DNA of 12,065 bases, from contig VGSD01000035.1 of assembly GCA_016875155.1 (NCBI GenBank), positions 1-12,065 of the forward strand. The letters run 5' to 3'. Positions 6,911 to 12,065 of this stretch are shown in pieces. The notes under the pieces are model-generated. The model saw only the letters and a program-made list of their open reading frames with translations, had not been told where the DNA came from and made no database searches. A program made the translations under genes and the position numbers. Each line of letters starts with the position of its first letter. Within the stretch, counting starts at the first letter, position 1. This DNA comes from Deltaproteobacteria bacterium. GTDB taxonomy: Bacteria > Desulfobacterota > BSN033 > UBA1163.

Positions 6911-7834
6911 TTATTCGTTATGCCTAATTTCCAGAGGGGATGAAGGTGTAACCTTTTCTCTGCTTATTTGGAGCAGGACAATCGCTGCAATCATCGCTAT
7001 CCCCCCAAAAAACTGCAAAGGATACAAAACCTCTCCAAGTACTAGATAGGCTGCAAAGCCTGCTATGACAGGCTCCCAAGTTGCAGTGATGCTTGCCCGG
7101 GTTGCCCGGATCCGTTCCATCCCCTTGAAGTAGAAACCAAATGGAATCAAGGTCGAGAAGATGGCAATATAGAGAAAGGCGATCCAGACCTTGAGGGGAT
7201 AGCCACCTTGGATGATCTTTGTGGGTGGAACCAAAAACATATAACATATCGCGCTATATCCAAAACCATACAGAATAAGCGTCCAGGGGTCATATTTTTT
7301 CAGCCCTTTTTCCCCATAAAGGGCGTAGAAGGTGAAGAAGAGGGAAGCAATGAGGCCGCTCACAATACCGACCTTGTTCAGTCGAAGGAGGTCGATCTGA
7401 TAGCCACCCACGACCAGATAACATCCTGCTATAGCAAGGAGCAGGGCGGCGATCTTTTTTCCGGAAATGGGTTCCTTCTGGAAGAAAAAAGCATAGAGGG
7501 AGACCCAGATGGGTTGAAGATACTGAAGGAGGATGGCCGGTCCGACATGGATCTTGCTGATCGTATAGTAATAAAAAAAATTCATTCCTGTTACCGCTAC
7601 ACCTCCCAGGATGAAGAAATAGGATAAATCCTTGGAGGAAATGATGACCCTTTTCCGGTCGTAGATGAGGAGAATGATGAGAAGGATGAGTGTAGCAAGA
7701 GTTAGGCGGACAAGGATGAGCTCGGCTGGCGGGAGCCCAATGTTAAAGAGGGCTTTCGCAATAACACTCGATACCCCCCAGAGGGTCGAGCCGATCAAGA
7801 TATAGAAGTAGCCATGGGCCTCATCTTTCTTCAT
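6911..7834 (-). CDS. EamA/DMT family transporter
   Basis: A 307-residue inner-membrane protein of the drug/metabolite transporter superfamily. It has ten hydrophobic segments arranged as two EamA repeats (about residues 8-145 and 155-293). The first opens with the typical GSTLWGVSSVIAKALF stretch (16-31). The second ends with a GEVLYPLQFFGG segment followed by a long helix. Relatives export amino acids, metabolites or drugs, but the substrate is not readable from sequence. The ATG at 7834 has GAGG about 5 bases upstream. It is divergent from the DUF1684 gene with a 125-bp spacer, and it converges on the oxidoreductase gene. It looks monocistronic. Confidence 0.92.
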   Translation of the reverse strand: MKKDEAHGYFYILIGSTLWGVSSVIAKALFNIGLPPAELILVRLTLATLILLIILLIYDRKRVIISSKDLSYFFILGGVAVTGMNFFYYYTISKIHVGPAILLQYLQPIWVSLYAFFFQKEPISGKKIAALLLAIAGCYLVVGGYQIDLLRLNKVGIVSGLIASLFFTFYALYGEKGLKKYDPWTLILYGFGYSAICYMFLVPPTKIIQGGYPLKVWIAFLYIAIFSTLIPFGFYFKGMERIRATRASITATWEPVIAGFAAYLVLGEVLYPLQFFGGIAMIAAIVLLQISREKVTPSSPLEIRHNE

Positions 7835-7912
7835 CGAACCTCATCGTGGCATAAAAGAGAGAAGAAAATCAATGGAAAATTCGCCTTCAACTATGTGAAA
7901 CCAGTAAATCGA

Positions 7913-7941
7913 TTGCGTCCTTGGTCCTACTTTGTTAAAAT
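7913..7941 (+). promoter_or_regulatory. Candidate sigma-70 promoter for the DUF1684 gene
   Basis: TTGCGT (7913-7918) and TAAAAT (7936-7941) are separated by 17 bp and lie just upstream of the ATG at 7960. The -10 matches 5 of 6 consensus positions, the -35 about half. Confidence 0.38.
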
Positions 7942-7959
7942 GAAAACAGAGAATTTCTT

Positions 7960-8595
7960 ATGAAACCGATAGTAATTTTCGTCATCGTTTTGAACCTGAT
8001 GGGATTAGCCGTCTTTTCGGGGCTTTCAATGGCTGCAGAGGGAGAGAAGGCGGGTTTCAAAGCTGAGCAGGAAAAAGTGGTAATGGAGTGGAGAAAGGAG
8101 AGGGATGCATTCTTTAAAACCCACCAGCGTTCTCCTCTCACTACCCAGGAGAAGAAGGTCTTCAAGGGTTTAAAATATTATAAGTTCGATCCGAATTATG
8201 CTTTTTCAGGCGAGATTAAGCGGTTTGTCCTCCATATCAACAACCCTGATTACTATGCAACCTTCCTGACCAATAAAGGGACGAATAAGCGCTATATCCG
8301 ATACGGGAAATTTCTCTTTCAATTGAACGGCAAGGAGTATACGCTTCAAGTTTATAAATCGATGTTGAGCGATATCCTCTTCATCCCTTTTAAGGATAAA
8401 ACAAACGGAAAAGAGACTTATGATGGAGGAAGATACATCGATGCTGAGGTTTTGACCGGATACAAAATGGTTTTAGATTTCAACATGGCCTACCACCCTT
8501 CCTGTGCCTACAATGAAAAATTCATCTGCGTGCTTCCCCCGCGTGAGAACATATTGGAGATTCCCATCCCTGCCGGCGAGAAGAATTACAAGTAA
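7960..8595 (+). CDS. Exported DUF1684 family protein
   Basis: A 211-residue protein with an N-terminal hydrophobic signal (residues 3-25, likely cut after SMAA near 26), then a full DUF1684 domain. Matching landmarks are WRKERDAFFKTHQRSPLT (46-63), FKGLKYYKFDPNY (70-82), the glycine-flanked YGKFLFQLNGK region, FIPFKDKTNGKETYDGGRYI, LDFNMAYHPSCAYNEKFICVLPP, and the closing ENILEIPIPAGEKNYK. The two Cys in the CAYNEKFIC segment may form a disulfide or bind a ligand. The signal places it in the periplasm. The family's function is not established as far as I know. Its start has only a weak GAGA upstream. It is a single gene, convergent with the metal-transport operon. Confidence 0.87.
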   Translation: MKPIVIFVIVLNLMGLAVFSGLSMAAEGEKAGFKAEQEKVVMEWRKERDAFFKTHQRSPLTTQEKKVFKGLKYYKFDPNYAFSGEIKRFVLHINNPDYYATFLTNKGTNKRYIRYGKFLFQLNGKEYTLQVYKSMLSDILFIPFKDKTNGKETYDGGRYIDAEVLTGYKMVLDFNMAYHPSCAYNEKFICVLPPRENILEIPIPAGEKNYK

Positions 8596-8630
8596 TCCTT
8601 CGTGGCGGGACGATATAAACGTCTGCCGGC

Positions 8631-8733
8631 AACGGTAACGATGCCCGTATCGTCTATAAAAGGCTACGTGTGTCGCTTAAATGCCTTTTAAACGTAACCG
8701 TTAACGAATAACGAAACGGGCTTCGTAGCCGTT
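8631..8733. repeat. 103-bp nested palindrome between convergent genes
   Basis: Outer arms at 8631-8647 and 8717-8733 pair at 14 of 17 positions (AACGGTAACGATGCCCG against CGGGCTTCGTAGCCGTT). A perfect 8-bp inner stem, TAAAAGGC (8657-8664) with 8683-8690, lies inside with an 18-nt loop. Short CGTAACC/CGTAGCC variants recur. It occupies the spacer between the DUF1684 stop and the cbiO stop, ending 4 bp from the latter. It may act as a two-way terminator, though no T-run is present. Confidence 0.62.
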
Positions 8734-8736
8734 ACC

Positions 8737-9573
8737 CTAACCCTCATGTCGATGAAACAGGTAATGTGAATGGATGTGTCTGTGGGCTACGTTGCCATGG
8801 CGATGGATATGCTCATGGATTAGATTCACTCTGAGCAAAAGCTCTTCATCTTTTAGGATTTGAGCGGCAGTTCCAATTTTTTCGATCCGGTGCTCTTCGG
8901 AAACGACACCCACCGTTGCCTGGAGTTCATCTACCAGGGAAAGATCGTGGGTGGCAATGACCAGAGTTTTTCCTGCCTCATTCAAAGCAAGCATGAGTTC
9001 CACGAGAAAGCATTGTGTCTTTGGATCAAGACCATTGGTAGGTTCATCCAGAAGTAGAACTTCTGGATTCATTGTCAAGACGGAACCGATGGCCACTTTC
9101 TTCTTTTCCCCCCCCGAAAGCATATAGGTCGGCCGATCTCTCAAGTGCTCGATTTTCAGCATCGTCATTATTTCAGAGGCCCGGTCAAGCGCCTCGCCCT
9201 CATTCAGGTCCAACTGGAGAGGGCCGTAAAGGAGGTCGTCGAGAACGGTCGGGCAGAAAAGCTGCACATCCGAATCCTGAAATACAAATCCGACCCGCTC
9301 TCTGAAGAACCTCAGGAATCCCCTATCTTTCAACGTCTGTTTGGAAATCTCATATCCCCTGAAAAAAATTTTTCCACTCGAAGGATGGATCAAACCATTC
9401 ATCATCTGTAAGATCGTCGTCTTGCCCGTTCCATTCGCGCCGATGACGGCAAATCGCTCGCCTTGGGCTACCTCGAGGCTGACATTCGATAGGGCAGGAA
9501 TGGTGTCAAAATAATTGTAATTGACCTTCTCCAGGCTTATCATCTTTTTCGAATTTGACTCCATTAAATCCAT
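8737..9573 (-). CDS. cbiO: ECF cobalt/nickel transporter ATP-binding protein (CbiO/NikO), His-rich tail
   Basis: The ATPase of an energy-coupling-factor metal importer, on the cytoplasmic face of the inner membrane. Numbered from the ATG at 9573 (278 residues), all ABC motifs are present: Walker A GANGTGKT (45-52), Q-loop Gln99 (FVFQDSDVQLF), signature LSGGE (152-156), Walker B with catalytic Glu177 (LLLDEP) and switch His209 (ATHD). The last 26 residues carry ten histidines (253-276), a likely Ni/Co-binding tail. Start choice: the longest reading frame begins with TTG at 9624, deep inside cbiQ. The ATG at 9573 follows GGGGGTG at about 10 bases and overlaps the cbiQ end by 10 bp. The ATG at 9564 (TAATG junction) or at 9543 is also possible. 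It is the last gene of the operon. The substrate (Ni or Co) is inferred from context. Confidence 0.92.
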   Translation of the reverse strand: MDLMESNSKKMISLEKVNYNYFDTIPALSNVSLEVAQGERFAVIGANGTGKTTILQMMNGLIHPSSGKIFFRGYEISKQTLKDRGFLRFFRERVGFVFQDSDVQLFCPTVLDDLLYGPLQLDLNEGEALDRASEIMTMLKIEHLRDRPTYMLSGGEKKKVAIGSVLTMNPEVLLLDEPTNGLDPKTQCFLVELMLALNEAGKTLVIATHDLSLVDELQATVGVVSEEHRIEKIGTAAQILKDEELLLRVNLIHEHIHRHGNVAHRHIHSHYLFHRHEG

Positions 9574-10505
9574 AAAAGCAACACCCCCGCTGAACAAAGG
9601 GCAAGACCTATTCCCAAGTCCCAACCCCTCAATTTTTTAAAGCCATAGATTTGGACGGCATTGGAGAACCCCCTGCTGAGCATGGCTCTGAAAATTTCTT
9701 CACTTCTCTTTTGCGTCTTACCGAAGATCATTGCAATTCTTCCGGCTACCCATCGCCTAGCCTCCGCAGGACGGGACTCCCTTATTTGCCTGCTTTTTTT
9801 AGCCAGGTGCATGTCTTCAACCGTCCTCGCGAAAAGAAAAAAGTACTTGTAGGAGAGGGACGCTGTGATGAGAAGAGCATCAGGGATTTTCATGATTTTT
9901 AGAGTTTTCATGATATCCGCAAATGAGGTTGTGTGAAGGACGAGAAAAACGAGGGAGACGGAGTTCATGACCCGCAACGTGAGCATGGCCACCCCGTAGA
10001 GCCCCTCTTTCGTAATACCTATATCGGCAGGGATCCGGTAAATCCAGAATTCATAAGGCCCTGAAAATGAAAGAAGGGGAAAAATGATTTCTCCCTTTGC
10101 CACTAGGTTAAACGAGGAAGGCAGGCTGACAAGAAATCCAAAAAGGAATCCTAAAACGAAGATCCTCTTGTAAAAAGAATAGATCTCCAAACGAGACAAC
10201 CAGGCCAGGATGAAAATGAGCATTCCTATCAGGACTTCGGACTCGACCTCTCTTTTCAGGCTTACGATGATAATAAAAAAGACAAGAAAAAGGATCTTGA
10301 TACGGGGGTCCGTCTTCTGGAAAAGCCCTTTTTTTGAAGCAGATTCCCATTGGGCATAGTTTGTCTTAATCATTCCCGCGACATGGCGGATTCCCTTTTC
10401 AAGGGCAGGGACCTTCAGGCCCCTTCCCTTGAACTCGGGAGCAATGGAAGGGGGGACATTCCTTGTCAGAAAAAGAGGTATCCGATCTCTTGTCAACTCT
10501 TGCAC
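9564..10505 (-). CDS. cbiQ: ECF transporter transmembrane component (CbiQ/EcfT family)
   Basis: The membrane coupling subunit that links the substrate-binding permease to the CbiO ATPase. It is 313 residues, longer than the usual 225-260, because of a roughly 65-residue soluble N-terminal segment (IPLFLTRN...ALEKGIRHVAGM...QWESAS) before the first helix at 70-82. Further hydrophobic segments lie near 92-104, 115-135, 170-190, 210-226 and 297-312. The coupling helices carry an AKKSRQI segment (235-241) and the hallmark AMLSRGF (274-280), whose Arg docks on the ATPase. The start is GTG at 10505, only 2 bp after the barrel gene's stop and with no Shine-Dalgarno, so translation probably depends on coupling. 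The insert around 137-167 faces outside or between helices. Family confident, metal inferred. Confidence 0.9.
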   Translation of the reverse strand: MQELTRDRIPLFLTRNVPPSIAPEFKGRGLKVPALEKGIRHVAGMIKTNYAQWESASKKGLFQKTDPRIKILFLVFFIIIVSLKREVESEVLIGMLIFILAWLSRLEIYSFYKRIFVLGFLFGFLVSLPSSFNLVAKGEIIFPLLSFSGPYEFWIYRIPADIGITKEGLYGVAMLTLRVMNSVSLVFLVLHTTSFADIMKTLKIMKIPDALLITASLSYKYFFLFARTVEDMHLAKKSRQIRESRPAEARRWVAGRIAMIFGKTQKRSEEIFRAMLSRGFSNAVQIYGFKKLRGWDLGIGLALCSAGVLLLWI

Positions 10506-10507
10506 CG

Positions 10508-11497
10508 TTAAAAGAAGAAGGAAAGCGTTCCGATGATCCTGACCTTTTCAAGTCCTTCAGCCCCTTGTTGCTCGCTCCTCTCATTGAGGCGCTTGAGGGT
10601 CGGGAATTTCAACGACAGGCCAAGATTCGCATTCCAGAGTTTTGGAAAAGAAAACCTCATACCGGGTGACAGGTAGAGAATCGTTCCACCCGTACCTTTC
10701 AGCTTTTCGCTTCCCTCCTCATCCCGTGAAAGGTGAAGCAGGTTGAGTTCAAAGACTCCGTCGATCTTCGAGATAAATTTCTCGGGTTTTCCATAGAGCT
10801 CGTAGACACCGGCCAGGTTAGCCCGCCATTCGTTCCCGAATTTGAAATGTTCTCTTCTTGTAAAAATTTCATAAGAGGTTTCAGCGACCCAAGTCAAGTT
10901 TCCTGTAATCTGCCCGGCGGCAGAAACTCCGAGGGTGAAGGTATGGCTTCCGAAGCCGGGCTGCATACCCGGATCAATTTCTCCTCCGAGTTCTTTCCGG
11001 TTTTTCCCCGTCGGCAGCGTAAACCCCCCGTATATCGCGCCGTAAATCTTCTTCGCCCCTTCGAGGGTTGCGGCCGTATCCTCGGGTTTGTTTAAAAAGA
11101 TTCCCTTCTTGGCGGGGTCATAATGGAATCCGAGGTTGGCCTGAAATTTAAGGTCGCCGATCCCCCGGTTTGTCCCCAATTCATCCTGTCGCTTGATGTT
11201 ATAAGGGATAAAAAGACTGCCTGTGAGGTAGGGGGTTATCCCATAAGAAGCGCCGAGATTGAAGAAGGTGAAATCGTCCTTATTGGGCTCGGCCCGGGTC
11301 CACTTCCTCCATTCCACCTGCTCAATCCTCCAGGTAAGCGCGATTCCCCCCTGCGGGAGAGTCAAGGGAGAATTAGTCTCAATCGGACTTCCCGGGCCAA
11401 GGGCAAGGCTCACGCCTCCGTGATGGGCCATTGCCATTAAAGGGGAAAGCAATACACCCAGAGCCATTCCTAACACCATCCATTTCATTTTGTTCAT
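10508..11497 (-). CDS. Predicted outer-membrane beta-barrel protein in metal-uptake operon
   Basis: A 329-residue secreted protein with a clear signal peptide (residues 1-24, ...MAMA) and a mature start at His25-His26-Gly-Gly. The rest is rich in alternating strands with aromatic girdles (TPYLTGSLFIPYN, GDLKFQANLGFHYD, TWVAETSYEIF, LGLSLKFP). It ends in LSFFF with a terminal Phe, the usual BAM recognition sign for outer-membrane barrels. It resembles proteins annotated as generic 'transporter' or MetA-pathway phenol-degradation-like barrels; I cannot name the family with certainty. Its ATG overlaps the NikL-like stop (ATGA) and has a strong AAGGAGGA Shine-Dalgarno. cbiQ begins 2 bp after its stop. 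I infer a role in metal (Ni/Co) entry or sensing at the outer membrane; this is not shown by the sequence. Confidence 0.82.
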   Translation of the reverse strand: MNKMKWMVLGMALGVLLSPLMAMAHHGGVSLALGPGSPIETNSPLTLPQGGIALTWRIEQVEWRKWTRAEPNKDDFTFFNLGASYGITPYLTGSLFIPYNIKRQDELGTNRGIGDLKFQANLGFHYDPAKKGIFLNKPEDTAATLEGAKKIYGAIYGGFTLPTGKNRKELGGEIDPGMQPGFGSHTFTLGVSAAGQITGNLTWVAETSYEIFTRREHFKFGNEWRANLAGVYELYGKPEKFISKIDGVFELNLLHLSRDEEGSEKLKGTGGTILYLSPGMRFSFPKLWNANLGLSLKFPTLKRLNERSEQQGAEGLEKVRIIGTLSFFF

Positions 11498-12030
11498 TTT
11501 GGTTCCTCCTTTTCAAACTGAGATTTTTTCTGTTCCTGCAGGGTTTTTCTCGATTTCAAGAGGGCATAAATTCCGAAGAGGCCAAAGATGAGGCTGATTC
11601 CAACGATCAGTTTCGTATGGGTTGCCGCCAGAGGTTTGCTGAAGGATTTAAGGTCGAGGGCTTCATCCACCTTCACATCGAGCGTGACGCCGTGGTATCC
11701 GTGGGATGATTCTCCCCAAACCTTAATTTTCCAGACCCCCGCCCTTTCAGGGAAAAAGGAGACAAAACCGTTCTTGTCGGTTCTGCCCGTTTGATGAGGC
11801 TGAGCGTCTCCTGGCCCGAAGAGCTCATATTCCGAATAACTTGCAGGGTCCTTCTCCGTATAAAACACCCTGACGGAAATCCCTTTCTGCTGGACCTCGT
11901 AGTTGATGGCATGGGGATAAACGGGGGAGCCAAAGAGGAGAAAGAAGAAGACCGACATGAAGACAGATTGAAAAAAAAGGATTCTTCCTTTACCAGGAAA
12001 AACTTCTCTTCCGATTTTCATTTTCTTCAT
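11494..12030 (-). CDS. NikL-like membrane-anchored periplasmic protein
   Basis: A 178-residue protein with an N-terminal signal/anchor helix (16-35), a periplasmic beta-rich domain (41-123) and a C-terminal membrane helix (140-158) with a charged cytoplasmic tail. The domain has the pattern of NikL-type or carboxypeptidase-regulatory-like modules: RVFYTEKDPASYSEYELFGPGD, GRTDKNGFVSFFPERAGVWKIKVW and SHGYHG. His40, His110 and His113 could bind metal, and the mature protein may begin at or near His40. Such proteins occur with NikK in NikKLMQO-type nickel ECF systems, and the neighbours agree. The ATG at 12030 has GAGGTGA upstream and overlaps the stop of the preceding gene. The NikL assignment is by pattern and context, not by alignment. 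Confidence 0.72.
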   Translation of the reverse strand: MKKMKIGREVFPGKGRILFFQSVFMSVFFFLLFGSPVYPHAINYEVQQKGISVRVFYTEKDPASYSEYELFGPGDAQPHQTGRTDKNGFVSFFPERAGVWKIKVWGESSHGYHGVTLDVKVDEALDLKSFSKPLAATHTKLIVGISLIFGLFGIYALLKSRKTLQEQKKSQFEKEEPK

Positions 12031-12065
12031 TTTGTCACCTCGAACATCAGGGAGGATACGATGCG
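12027..12065 (-). CDS. C-terminal fragment of upstream operon gene (possibly NikK-like, DUF4198)
   Basis: Twelve codons and a TGA (RIVSSLMFEVTK) are open from the window edge to 12027. The stop overlaps the ATG of the NikL-like gene (ATGA), the same packing as elsewhere in this operon, which supports a real gene. The final SLMFEV resembles the ATLTFEV-type last strand of DUF4198/NikK periplasmic proteins, which would fit the order K-L. Twelve residues are too few to be sure; it could be another operon member such as the CbiM/NikM permease. Confidence 0.5.
   Translation of the reverse strand, partial: RIVSSLMFEVTK

Noticed and set aside
7208..7627. 139-codon plus-strand open frame
   Set aside because: It is antisense to the EamA transporter and reads as low-quality protein with no family features.
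9574..9624. N-terminal extension of the CbiO reading frame starting at TTG
   Set aside because: It lies wholly inside cbiQ, has no family-like sequence, and better ATG starts with upstream signals follow.

Overview
The window looks like a chromosomal stretch of a Gram-negative anaerobe, most likely a Desulfobacterota (former Deltaproteobacteria) member. The grounds are a TRAP transporter, a predicted outer-membrane beta-barrel gene, an ECF-type nickel/cobalt uptake operon with NikK/NikL-like accessory genes, and intergenic spacers filled with G/C-skewed palindromic repeats. This lineage call is inference from gene content and style; no rRNA or other marker gene is present. I see no tRNA, rRNA, CRISPR array, transposase or phage gene.

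Layout. (1) 1-1906, plus strand: an 83-bp imperfect palindrome, then translationally coupled TRAP permease genes dctQ and dctM; the binding-protein gene dctP is not in the window. (2) 2016-4923, minus strand: a small SAM-dependent methyltransferase, a stand-alone DxD nucleotidyltransferase-fold protein, and a probable two-gene unit of a DUF2784 membrane protein followed by an M42 metallo-aminopeptidase. (3) 4924-6910: an FAD-dependent DAO-family oxidoreductase (plus strand) with a hairpin cluster upstream and a 142-bp MITE-like inverted-repeat element downstream. (4) 6911-8595: divergent genes for an EamA-type (DMT) exporter and an exported DUF1684 protein. (5) 8737-12065, minus strand: a tightly packed operon read from right to left. 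It holds the last 12 codons of a gene that may be nikK-like (DUF4198), then a NikL-like membrane-anchored periplasmic protein, an outer-membrane beta-barrel protein, an EcfT/CbiQ transmembrane protein and a CbiO ATPase with a histidine-rich tail.

How the genes work together. The clearest system is the metal-uptake operon. Stop and start codons overlap or nearly touch at every junction, so the outer-membrane barrel appears to be an integral member. I infer a route from an outer-membrane entry protein, through periplasmic NikK/NikL-type accessory proteins, to an ECF inner-membrane pump. The substrate-specific CbiM/NikM permease is not in the window and would be expected just beyond the right edge. 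The other genes look like unrelated single genes or pairs, separated by repeat-rich spacers.
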